A stretch of 64,000 nt of DNA, from NCBI RefSeq assembly GCF_025370755.1, contig NZ_JAMXFC010000018.1, positions 63,149 through 127,148 of the forward strand, in the 5' to 3' direction. The translations under genes and the position numbers were made by a program. Under the pieces are notes generated by a model. The model did no database searches, was not told the DNA's origin, and saw only the letters and a program-made list of their open reading frames with translations. Shown piece after piece: positions 29,098-36,837 of this stretch. Source of the stretch: Laspinema sp. D2d (GTDB taxonomy: Bacteria > Cyanobacteriota > Cyanobacteriia > Cyanobacteriales > Laspinemataceae). Position 1 is the stretch's first letter; each line of letters opens with the position of its first letter.

Positions 29098-29985
29098 GTG
29101 AGTAAAACTATCTTCCAGTTGGTTGACGACCTCCCCACCAATAACCTAACCGTTCACTCCCTGCGTGCCCTCGATTTTGTTGTTCCCGGTCAGTGGACTA
29201 ACCTCGTGGGGTTTGAAAACACCATTAAAAGCGTCACCGGGGTAACCGATCAAGCCGTCATCCAACAAATTGGCGATCGGGCCATCCAACTCTACAACGA
29301 CAAATCCCAAGGCTATCAACGCGCCCTCTGGATCTACCAAACTGTCGATAGTTTTGGTGGAACCCTCGGTGCTGCCGCCCTCGCCAACAAAGTCGGAGAA
29401 AAAATCGGCCTACTCGGCTTCCTTAACAAAATTACCCCCCGAGCAGACAAAGCACAAACCATCGACCTTTCCTTAAAAGTCGTCGCCGAATTAATTGCCT
29501 TTTGCCAAATCAACGGCATCCCCGGAGACAGCATCGGCGATTTTGTCAACTCCCTCGGCAACTACAGCGGTGAATCCCTGATGCGGATGACGGCCCTCGT
29601 GTGCTTCGATGGTCTGATTCCCCTAGGTCCCAACTTTGTCATGAAAGCTCAATCCGTAATCAGTGGATTGAACCCTGGCGATTTGCAAGAAAATGCCATG
29701 TTTAAAAGCCTCAGCAGCATGATTCCGGGAGGAAATGCGGCGGGTCAACTGGGCTTTATTGGGCAAAGTTTCGCCTCTACCTCCGGCTGGATGAATAACT
29801 TCGTTGCCTCTCGCGGATTAACCCCCCAAAAAGTTGCCAACAGCCTTCAGCAATTTATCGAAGTATCCGATGATAAGTTGGACTATTTAGCGGCATTCTT
29901 GGATATGTCCACCAATTACTATGAGCATACAGGGATTCAAACCCTCGCTCATCGGTTGATCGAACGAGCCGTTGCCGAGATTTAA
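29098..29985 (+). CDS. Conserved-type helical protein, unknown
   Basis: A 295-residue mostly helical protein that I do not recognise by name. It starts with GTG 29098, six bases after AAGGAG. It opens with SKTIFQLVDDLPTNNLTVHS and has Gly/Ala-rich amphipathic segments (YQTVDSFGGTLGAAALANKV, MIPGGNAAGQLGFIGQSFAS). There is no signal peptide or metal-binding motif. The DUF2996 gene follows 13 bp downstream with its own ribosome site, so the two are almost certainly co-transcribed. A membrane-surface or thylakoid-related role could be imagined, without direct evidence. Confidence 0.8.
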   Translation: MSKTIFQLVDDLPTNNLTVHSLRALDFVVPGQWTNLVGFENTIKSVTGVTDQAVIQQIGDRAIQLYNDKSQGYQRALWIYQTVDSFGGTLGAAALANKVGEKIGLLGFLNKITPRADKAQTIDLSLKVVAELIAFCQINGIPGDSIGDFVNSLGNYSGESLMRMTALVCFDGLIPLGPNFVMKAQSVISGLNPGDLQENAMFKSLSSMIPGGNAAGQLGFIGQSFASTSGWMNNFVASRGLTPQKVANSLQQFIEVSDDKLDYLAAFLDMSTNYYEHTGIQTLAHRLIERAVAEI

Positions 29986-29998
29986 TTGAGGATAAACC

Positions 29999-30697
29999 AT
30001 GTCACCAGACAAACCTAAGCCCGAGGAAGCATCGAACAATCCGCCGACTCCACCGGCGAATCCAACTGCGGGAGAATCGGTTACTCCTGCTGCCTCTAAA
30101 GAGCAGGCCCCGAGTATCGACGAACCCGAAGCAACGGATATGCCAACGGCGAACACCCCCGATCCGGCGAGTGCGAACCCGGAAGAAAACCCGAATGCGG
30201 CGGCGGAACCCAAAGCCAAAAAACCGGCAGCCAAAGCCGGTGCTGCTAAACCCCCAGGAAAGGCAGCTAAAGCAGGGGATGCCGAACCGGAAGCGGCTGG
30301 AGCGAAAAAGGCCAAGGCTCCGGCAGTCGAAGATAAGCCCTTTGCTGAGTTCATCGAACAGGATTATATCCCCGCCTTGAAAACAGCCCTTGCCCAAAAG
30401 GGGATTGAGGACTTACAAATCGCCTGGTCTAAGCAAAAAGTGACCATGCCCGGTTTTACCTCCGAGGAAAGCTGGGCACAGGTTAAGGGGGACTGGTTGG
30501 GCGGCGAGCGTCACTTCCGGGTTTATTTCCCGACGGAGGATATCAAAGGACCGAGAGCGTTTTCCTGCTTTGAGCGGGTGAGCCAACCCAGTACCTTAGA
30601 ACCCTTCTTGATTGATGAACGCAAGATTGACCTGGATGGGTTGGTCTTTTATGTCGTCCAAAGACTGACGGCTCAAAAGTGGGTAACTCGCAATTAG
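29999..30697 (+). CDS. DUF2996 protein with Ala/Pro/Lys-rich N-terminus
   Basis: A 232-residue protein in two parts. Residues 1-115 are low complexity (Ala, Pro, Glu, Lys) and disordered, resembling a flexible linker. Residues about 117-232 match the DUF2996 domain of cyanobacteria and plastids (FAEFIEQDYIPALKTALAQK, GDWLGGERHFRVYFPTEDI, FSCFERVSQPSTLEPFLIDE). GAGG lies seven bases before ATG 29999. It is the second gene of a two-gene unit with 29098. DUF2996 has been associated with thylakoid or photosystem assembly in plants, which is family knowledge, not visible here. Confidence 0.85.
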   Translation: MSPDKPKPEEASNNPPTPPANPTAGESVTPAASKEQAPSIDEPEATDMPTANTPDPASANPEENPNAAAEPKAKKPAAKAGAAKPPGKAAKAGDAEPEAAGAKKAKAPAVEDKPFAEFIEQDYIPALKTALAQKGIEDLQIAWSKQKVTMPGFTSEESWAQVKGDWLGGERHFRVYFPTEDIKGPRAFSCFERVSQPSTLEPFLIDERKIDLDGLVFYVVQRLTAQKWVTRN

Positions 30698-30747
30698 TAG
30701 ACCTCTTGCAAAATTATGGATAGATCCCCCCCAACCCCCTTAGATCC

Positions 30748-30910
30748 CTTACAAGAGTAGGTTTTTTACTTCCGGTCCCCTCCCCTTGGCAAGGGGAGGG
30801 TTAGGGTGGGGTCCTCCTGATGTGGGGATCGCCACGTCAGGAGGAATGGTTGGGTGGAGAGTGTCGCCGGTGGCGAATCACCATGACCGTAAAAAACCTA
30901 CCCTTGTAAG
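30748..30910. mobile_element. Inner MITE-like element with 11-bp target duplication
   Basis: The 22-bp terminal inverted repeats (30748-30769 and 30889-30910) differ at one position; they begin CTTACAAG and end GTTTTTTAC. The element is flanked on both sides by CCCTTAGATCC (30737-30747 and 30911-30921), a clear 11-bp target-site duplication. Its interior 30768-30844 is shared, in reverse orientation, with 39102-39175. Confidence 0.8.
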
Positions 30911-30947
30911 CCCTTAGATCCCGCTCCCGTCCCCCTTAAGAAGGGGG

Positions 30948-31046
30948 AAGCCAGAGGAATAAATGTTTATTTATCGGGGGAAGCCAGAGGAATAAATGTT
31001 TATTTATCGGGGGAGGCCCGAGGAATAAATGTTTATTTATCGGGGG
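30948..31046. repeat. 33-bp tandem repeat, three copies
   Basis: Copies start at 30948, 30981 and 31014; the third has two changes near its start. Each unit contains the palindrome AATAAATGTTTATT, able to form a small hairpin, and ends in a run of G. Confidence 0.9.
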
Positions 31047-31077
31047 GCTTAAGAGAACTTTGCAAGAAGTCTAGGGA

Positions 31078-32526
31078 TCACAATTCGTTGAATCGATAGA
31101 TGACGACTCCGGTAACGGGGTCGTTTTCTACGCTGACATAACCGGCGGACACCATCTGGGTGAGGGCTTGTTCGACTTCGGTAAAGCCCCGGTTGGTGTC
31201 CATGACAGCTTGGGTGACGGAAAGGTGACCCCCCCGGGCTTGGGCGGCTCTGACGAGGGCGATCATCAGTTGATCTTGGGTTTGCAGGCTGACGGTTTGA
31301 CTAATGGAATTTTGAGGGGCTAAGGGAACTCCCGTTGCTGATATTCCGAGTTTTTTTCTCATTTTGTCTTGGTATTTATCCACCATCCCCGGCAGAATAA
31401 ACCCATCCACAATTTGACCTAAAAAGAATAAGTTCCAGGTACAAAACCACAGGACTCCGGTGACATATTTGCCGTTATAAAACCGATGCAGGCCCCCCAC
31501 TCCAAAAAAGCCTGCCATCCATAACAGGTAACTGACACCGAGTCTGACGGATTTTTCTTGCTGCAAACGGGACATTTGCTCCCCTAACTCCTCTACGGAT
31601 GACAAGGCATTTTTTGGGGGGGTGAGGGCAGGTTTCGGGGGGGTTCCGGTTCGGTTTAAATCGGCAAGGACCTGGGTGACGGAACTATAGCGCCGAGATA
31701 GAGGCTGTTGCAGCATTTTGTCCAGAACCCACCTTAAGGTATCACTGACGGGATTATCGACGAGGTAATCGGGCCAGACCCAGGCCCCTTCTCGGGAGTC
31801 GAAGAGTTCAAAGGGGTCGATTTGGGTCATCAAATGAATGCAGGTGATTCCTAAACTGTAGAGATCACTGGCAAAGGTGGGTTTCCCGATCGCCTGTTCA
31901 GGGGCTGCATATCCGGCACTGCCAATGACAGTACCGCTTCGGCCTAAACTGGTGCCGGTGACGGCTTTGGCGGAACCAAAGTCTACTAAGACAAGCTGTC
32001 CGTCACTGCGGCGACGAATGATGTTTTCAGGTTTGATATCCCGGTGAATGACCTGGCGATCGTGGACATATTGCAGGACGGGAAGTAAGTTATTTAACAG
32101 TTGACGAATCTGAGCCTCGGTGAACGGACCCGATAGGGCCAGTTCGTCCGCGAGATGTTGTCCATCGATGAATTCTTGGACTAAGTATTGCCGTCCCTCC
32201 TGTTCAAAGGTTGCCAGCAAGTCGGGGATTTGGGGATGTTGTCCGAGTTGTTCGAGTTGGATGGCTTCTTGGCGAAAAAGTTGGGAAGCTTTGGGGGAAT
32301 TGCTGTTGATCTGGGCGTCGGGATGGAATTGTTTGATGACGCAACGAGGTTTGGAAGGTTTGTATTCGTCGATCGCCAGGAAGGTTCTGCCAAAACCACC
32401 CGCCGCGATCGGTTGGATGGCACGGTAGCGATCGCCCAACCTTAACCTCGCGCCACAATTGGCACAATATTGCGCCCCATCCTGGTTCTGGGGCTTCTGA
32501 CACTGAGGATTTAGGCAGAAACTCAT
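31078..32526 (-). CDS. Serine/threonine protein kinase with zinc ribbon and TM2 domain
   Basis: A 482-residue membrane-anchored kinase. An N-terminal zinc ribbon (CLNPQC and CANC, residues 4-28) is followed by a Hanks-type kinase domain (about 32-290) with GGFGRTFLA, the ATP-binding Lys in CVIKQFHP, catalytic HRDIKPENI, DFGSAK and APEQ. Then comes a TM2 module with two helices (about 325-385: YLLWMAGFFGVGGLHRFYNG, LFFLGQIVDGFILPGM), then a C-terminal winged-helix-like segment (LSVTQAVMDTNRGFTEVEQA). The motifs for activity are intact. ATG 32526 is chosen over a TTG two codons earlier. Substrates are unknown. Confidence 0.94.
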   Translation of the reverse strand: MSFCLNPQCQKPQNQDGAQYCANCGARLRLGDRYRAIQPIAAGGFGRTFLAIDEYKPSKPRCVIKQFHPDAQINSNSPKASQLFRQEAIQLEQLGQHPQIPDLLATFEQEGRQYLVQEFIDGQHLADELALSGPFTEAQIRQLLNNLLPVLQYVHDRQVIHRDIKPENIIRRRSDGQLVLVDFGSAKAVTGTSLGRSGTVIGSAGYAAPEQAIGKPTFASDLYSLGITCIHLMTQIDPFELFDSREGAWVWPDYLVDNPVSDTLRWVLDKMLQQPLSRRYSSVTQVLADLNRTGTPPKPALTPPKNALSSVEELGEQMSRLQQEKSVRLGVSYLLWMAGFFGVGGLHRFYNGKYVTGVLWFCTWNLFFLGQIVDGFILPGMVDKYQDKMRKKLGISATGVPLAPQNSISQTVSLQTQDQLMIALVRAAQARGGHLSVTQAVMDTNRGFTEVEQALTQMVSAGYVSVENDPVTGVVIYRFNEL

Positions 32527-32937
32527 AAACAATAAGCGATAGTGATGCCTGTGCTTTCATGTTGGCACAACTCCCCATCAAGGTGCTTGTCCTCCTGGGG
32601 AATCCTTCCTCCTCCCGGATGCCTGACTGAACCGCTTCCTGATCGATGGGGATACTCCAACTTCCCTCCCCTTAACCCCTTTCTCCCCTGTGACTCATTC
32701 TCCTTTGAGAATTTTCACCCCAAGCTTTACAAAAATTGACGTGGTTTTGTGAATTTTAACGCTTTGGGCTGTTCCGAAAGTCTCATACCCTGGTAGACTG
32801 GAGTTCGTAACCAGGCATCATTCATAAAAATGCCGAGCGATCCGCATTGAAAGAAGTCGCGCCATTCGTGCAGCTTCTGAGTCGGTCTCCACCTCGCCTG
32901 AAGCAAATCAGCTATAACACCACCCTCACCTACACCT
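32527..32937. other. Divergent intergenic region upstream of acsF
   Basis: About 410 bp shared by the kinase and acsF. It must contain the acsF promoter, but I found no convincing -35/-10 pair. Short frames on the minus strand across the acsF start are not coding-like. Confidence 0.4.
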
Positions 32938-34014
32938 ATGGTAGATTCCCTAAAGAAACCAGCGTTTGAAGAAATCCGCCCGGGGGTTAAAGCTCCCGCC
33001 AAGGACACCATCCTGACGCCGCGCTTCTACACCACAGACTTTGATGAGATGGCGCGCATGGACATCTCCCCCAACGAAGACGAACTCCAAGCCATTCTCG
33101 AAGAGTTCCGCGCCGACTACAACCGGCATCACTTCGTTCGGGATGAAGAGTTCAACCAATCTTGGGATGGGATTGATGGGGAAACTCGTCAACTGTTCAT
33201 CGAATTTCTGGAACGCTCTTGCACTGCTGAGTTTTCTGGGTTTCTTCTTTACAAAGAACTAGCACGCAAGCTCAAAGACAAAAATCCAGTTCTAGCCGAG
33301 TGCTTTTTGCTGATGTCTCGGGATGAAGCGCGTCACGCCGGATTCCTAAACAAAGCGATGAGTGACTTTAAGCTCTCCCTGGATTTGGGATTTTTGACCA
33401 AAAGTAAAAAATACACCTTTTTTAAGCCGAAATTCATCTTCTACGCGACCTATTTATCGGAAAAAATTGGGTATTGGCGCTATATCACGATTTATCGGCA
33501 CTTGGAAGCGCATCCTGAACATCGGATTTATCCGATTTTCCGGTTCTTTGAGAACTGGTGTCAGGATGAAAACCGCCACGGCGATTTCTTTGATGCCTTG
33601 ATGAAGGCCCAACCTGACATTTTAAACGATTGGAAAGCCAAACTGTGGAGCCGTTTCTTTTTGCTCTCGGTTTTTGCTACGATGTTTTTGAATGATATTC
33701 AGCGTTCCGGATTCTACGCGGTTCTGGGTCTCGATGCGCGTGAGTATGATATTCACGTCATCCGCAAGACCAATGAAAATGCAGGACGGGTTTTCCCGGT
33801 AATTTTGGATGTGGATCATCCAGAGTTCTTTGCCCGATTGGATACTTGCACGCAAAATAATGCTAAAATAGCAGAAATCGCAGGTTCTAACCAGCCTAAG
33901 ATCGTGCAGTTTTTCCAGAAGCTACCCCTTTACATCTCAACTGTCTGGCAAATCGTGCGGCTTTATTTGTTGAAGCCTATTGATAAAACCGCAGAACAAG
34001 GGGTTGCTCACTAG
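32938..34014 (+). CDS. acsF: Mg-protoporphyrin IX monomethyl ester (oxidative) cyclase
   Basis: The aerobic cyclase forms the isocyclic fifth ring of chlorophyll, converting Mg-protoporphyrin IX monomethyl ester to protochlorophyllide with O2. The 358 residues are typical. The diiron ligands are visible in [19 protein letters not shown], in [10 protein letters not shown] and in [14 protein letters not shown]. The N-terminus [20 protein letters not shown] is characteristic, and the conserved YFYPTDF-like motif appears as [17 protein letters not shown]. The start ATG 32938 is clear. A strong intrinsic terminator follows. It is presumably thylakoid-associated. Confidence 0.97.
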   Translation: MVDSLKKPAFEEIRPGVKAPAKDTILTPRFYTTDFDEMARMDISPNEDELQAILEEFRADYNRHHFVRDEEFNQSWDGIDGETRQLFIEFLERSCTAEFSGFLLYKELARKLKDKNPVLAECFLLMSRDEARHAGFLNKAMSDFKLSLDLGFLTKSKKYTFFKPKFIFYATYLSEKIGYWRYITIYRHLEAHPEHRIYPIFRFFENWCQDENRHGDFFDALMKAQPDILNDWKAKLWSRFFLLSVFATMFLNDIQRSGFYAVLGLDAREYDIHVIRKTNENAGRVFPVILDVDHPEFFARLDTCTQNNAKIAEIAGSNQPKIVQFFQKLPLYISTVWQIVRLYLLKPIDKTAEQGVAH

Positions 34015-34052
34015 ATAGTTTTCCGGTTTCGCTCCTCTGTTGTTTCGTCTTT

Positions 34053-34080
34053 CGGCTCTGCTCACCGCAGAGCCGTTTTT
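34053..34080 (+). terminator. Intrinsic terminator of acsF
   Basis: CGGCTCTGC and GCAGAGCCG form a perfect 9-bp stem over TCACC, followed at once by five T and ATT. It lies 39 bp after the acsF stop codon. Confidence 0.93.
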
Positions 34081-34082
34081 AT

Positions 34083-34387
34083 TGGTTATAGGATCGGTGG
34101 CGGTGGGGATTTCTACTCTATGAAAGCAAGCCGTCTAAGGGGTGGATTCTGGGGTGAGGGGCCATGTAAAAGGACGATTGCGATCGCCAACAAATCGAAG
34201 AGGGCGATCGCCGTATCCCTTATCAAGAGAAACCTAGGCGGATCTGACTGTATTTTTGAGTTGCTATTCGGAAAAACCCTCCTCCTCGCTGATCCTAGAA
34301 GAGTTTTAAAATTCAGTCAAGACAATGGTTTTCCCCGTGTAACCGCAGAGGGATATACAGACAAAAAGTTAAATGGGGAGATTGCCT
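34083..34387. other. Intergenic region, nothing recognised
   Basis: Between the acsF terminator and the stop of the next minus-strand gene. One plus-strand frame of about 100 codons crosses it but includes HIP1-encoded AIA peptides and runs into the opposite gene, so it is not called. Confidence 0.5.
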
Positions 34388-34927
34388 TTAGGGATTTGGT
34401 ATCACCTGATTATTGCAGTAGTCCTCAGTATTTTTAACTAAAGAAACTTTAACTTCTACAGGCTTCTCCTGACTGGCTTCTATCACAAACTCACTCGGTC
34501 CCACCGGAGAGGGTTTCCCCCAGTCATAGGCATAACCTAACCCTGTAAAAGGATATTCACTTTGAGAAATTCTCAAATTCTTCATCACTTCTTCTATTTT
34601 TGAACGTTCCATTTGACAATTATTTCGGTCAATAGTTCCATCGCTACAGGGTCGCTTGATATGTTCTGCTTTGACCCAGATTTCCACAAAAGCATCCTTG
34701 CTTTTATCCAAGGATGTTGGCTCAGGCTTCAATCCCAAATATTGAGTTAATCTCAAATCCAGCATCATCTTACGACTCAAGTTCAAATGAGTTCCAATCC
34801 CAGCAGTAGCATTACAAAAATTGTACACTTCCGGTTTTGCTGTTACCCAAACAGTTCGCTCTAATTTTACCGGCTTTTCTCCTCCTCTCCAACTTTCATA
34901 ATATCTCTGATTGGTCCAGGTTACCAT
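34388..34927 (-). CDS. Unknown protein, possibly the 3' part of a broken gene
   Basis: A 179-residue protein I do not recognise. It has four or five cysteines, several beta-prone segments (KLERTVWVTAKPEVYNFCN, FVEIWVKAEH, FVIEASQEKPVEVKVSLVK) and no signal peptide. Its ATG overlaps the TGA of an upstream coding-like frame (TGATG), which means either translational coupling or a single gene split by a frameshift: one extra T in the TTTTT before 34927 would fuse the frames. AT content is higher than in neighbours, which fits recent transfer. It adjoins the CRISPR array but resembles no Cas family I know. Confidence 0.55.
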   Translation of the reverse strand: MVTWTNQRYYESWRGGEKPVKLERTVWVTAKPEVYNFCNATAGIGTHLNLSRKMMLDLRLTQYLGLKPEPTSLDKSKDAFVEIWVKAEHIKRPCSDGTIDRNNCQMERSKIEEVMKNLRISQSEYPFTGLGYAYDWGKPSPVGPSEFVIEASQEKPVEVKVSLVKNTEDYCNNQVIPNP

Positions 34928-35321
34928 CAAAAACTCCGTCTGATTATTATCATTTCTTCTATGGAGAATTCCTTGGTTATTATTTTTTTTAAGGACAATA
35001 GTTGGTTAGAAGTATCATTTTCATCTAAAGTTTGCACCTCATCAACAGCGCGATTGAAACTTTCAACTAAATGATTATAGCTCTCAGATTTGTAAGACGG
35101 GAGATGATGCCATACATTAAATTCTGAATGACCTGTGGAGTTCGATTTGTATAAAGAAACATAACCCTCAGAGTCGGTGGAAAATATTGCCGGTTACACA
35201 TTTTGATTTGACCTGTTGTGTATATCCTGGGTCTTCCAGGGGGTAACCAGTGGTCCCAGAGATAGAAATAACTGTTCTAAGATCCAGTAAACCTCACTCC
35301 TGTTTTTGTTGGTGTTTGCAT
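34927..35321 (-). pseudogene. Frameshifted coding remnant upstream of the 34388 gene
   Basis: Starting at ATG 35321 the frames MQTPTKTGVRFTGS, then RTVISISGTTGYPLEDPGY and onward to CVTGN, then STDSEGYVSLYKSNSTGHSE to the TGA at 34927, follow each other with two +1 shifts. The shifts lie near a TCTTAG and in a TTTT run (about 35184). Removing one base at each place would give a continuous protein of about 130 residues. A TTGACA at 35388-35393 lies upstream on the same strand. Product unknown. Confidence 0.5.
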
Positions 35322-35376
35322 AACGTATAACTTAATCAAGATCGAAGTATTTTTTTGCCTCTTGGACAAATGTGAA

Positions 35377-35404
35377 TTACAGCAGTTTTGTCAATCCGTA
35401 TAAT
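35377..35404 (+). promoter_or_regulatory. Candidate promoter on the plus strand before the CRISPR array
   Basis: TTACAG (35377-35382), 16 bp, then a perfect TATAAT (35399-35404). It points toward the array start about 300 bp downstream. An 8-bp inverted repeat, CACCGAGA and TCTCGGTG, lies at 35473-35502. It could mark the leader if the array is read on the plus strand. Confidence 0.4.
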
Positions 35405-35705
35405 TACTTGGTTTTTACAAAAATGTCAGTGAGCAGACTATTGAAATATTTAGGGTTATCAGGTGCCGATCGCACCGAGATAGAAACCAGGCAGTCTCGG
35501 TGAGGCGATCGCTCTGGGCCCAGCAGACTTTACCCTAGAGGGCGATCAGTTTTGACTTATCACTTTTTAGGTATTGTTAATTTGTTATATGAAAAATAGG
35601 GAGGTGTGTGGCCCTGAATACAAAATCCTGTTGAAAGGCGATCGGTCTCCATCTTTGAGTTTCTCAACCTGGCCCCAACTTCAAAACGGCGGTAAAGGTT
35701 TTACC

Positions 35706-36024
35706 GTTTCAATCCCTGAAAGGGATTTAGGGCCATTGAGATTTGACGGGATGCAGACCCAGTGAAGCAGTTGGTCTGCGTTTCAATCCCTGAAAGGGAT
35801 TTAGGTCCATTGAGATGTTGCGCTTTAGGAAATAATCATCTACTATATGCGGTAGTTTCAATCCCTGAAAGGGATTTAGGGTAGCCTGTTTAGTGTCCTT
35901 AGAGACGATTGAAGCATATGCGGTAGTTTCAATCCCTGAAAGGGATTTAGGGTTAGGATGATTGATAAAAACGCTTTTATTCCGTTTATATGCGGTAGTT
36001 TCAATCCCTGAAAGGGATTTAGGG
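35706..36024. CRISPR. Short CRISPR array, five copies of two overlapping repeat types
   Basis: A 27-bp core beginning GTTTCAATCCCTGAAAGGGA occurs at 35706, 35780, 35855, 35926 and 35998. Copies 1 and 2 continue with CCATTGAGAT to make 37-bp repeats (35706-35742, 35780-35816). Copies 3 to 5 lack this but are each preceded by ATATGCGGTA (from 35845, 35916, 35988), again 37 bp. Spacings are 74, 75, 71 and 72 bp, with unique spacers of about 28-37 bp. The GTTTCAAT start and ATTGAAAC on the other strand both resemble cyanobacterial type I/III repeats, so direction is unresolved. No cas genes are present in the window. Confidence 0.9.
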
Positions 36025-36837
36025 GCCGGTAGTTGAAACCCTTGGTATATGAAGTTTTCAAGGTGAATTTGCGCGGACCTAGATTAAAAATACCATTACA
36101 GAAGTCAACCTGTAAATAGGTTGGGTTCATTTTTTCTTCAAAACATCTCCCTCATATAGGTTTCAGCATTTGCGCGAACCCGCAGGCCGCGTAAATAGTG
36201 TTCAAAGCCTGATCGGTCAAGGATTTTCGGCTCTAGTTTTTCACCTTTGATTTCTACCGCTTGGGGTTCGCGCTAAAAACAGGATAGAATCTGTCGGTTT
36301 GACTCCGGTCATGGGTTTTATTTTTATTTTACAGCGTGAGTTCAACTTTAACGTTCAGGGTGTAGATCGTTTAATTTCGGGAGATTAGGGGATGAGGGGC
36401 AAAGTATATTTTTGTGGTAATCCAAATATAGAGAGAGCCGATCGCTCCAAACTTAACTCATTTCCTAATCTCCAGTCTAGTAAATCCGGCCTAAACCCGT
36501 ATCGCACAGAAGTGAGAAAGAACAGGCTGTGGAATCATCGGGAACTCAAACAACAAATGTGAGATTACTTTCAAGCATCTGTTAAGCAATTGTATAATAA
36601 TTGAGGGGTGTTGTCAGAGCGGGGATGACTATTGCCCTTCAACGCCCTATGGAACTCGACGGGCGATCGCCCTTCATCCCGAGTTATAATCGCAATTCGA
36701 TACCTAGGCCGAGTTTAAACCCGGTTTAACCCAATTTAGCTAAAACGGAACAGACTTACAGACTCAACCTTTCCAGGTTGTCTAGTTGTTCATGTCATAC
36801 TAACCATGCCGTTGCTCATTCATGCCAGTTCAAGACT
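36025..36837. other. Region beyond the CRISPR array, possible leader
   Basis: If the array is transcribed on the minus strand, its leader would lie here. 36061-36300 contains related motifs TTTGCGCGAACC and GGTTCGCGCTAAAAA in opposite orientations, and AT-rich blocks near 36310-36340. A 56-codon frame (36392-36562, starting MRGKVYFCGNPNIERADRSK) has a nearby GGGAG but no recognisable relatives. The rest, up to 36837, is probably the upstream region of the next gene. Confidence 0.4.

Larger units (their letters stand above)
30698..31073. mobile_element. MITE-like element carrying a nested insertion
   Basis: The left end TAGACCTCTTGCAAAA and the reverse complement of the right end (TAGACTTCTTGCAAAG) are terminal inverted repeats. 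The interior (GATCCCCCCAACCCC, TTAAGAAGGGGG, CTTAAGAGAA) matches the 81-bp element at 56490-56570, so this is an expanded copy. It holds the inner element at 30748-30910 and a 33-bp triplet repeat at 30948-31046. It encodes no protein and follows the DUF2996 stop codon directly. Confidence 0.75.

Noticed and set aside
34120..34437. Plus-strand frame of 105 codons after acsF
   Set aside because: It runs into the opposite-strand gene, contains HIP1 peptides and has no ribosome site.
35876..36130. Minus-strand frame with the repeated peptide LNPFQGLKLPH
   Set aside because: The peptide repeat is only the translation of the CRISPR repeat, so it is not a gene.
36392..36562. 56-codon plus-strand frame beginning MRGKVYFCGNPN
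   Set aside because: It has a nearby GGGAG, but composition is ordinary intergenic and no family is recognised; too weak to call.
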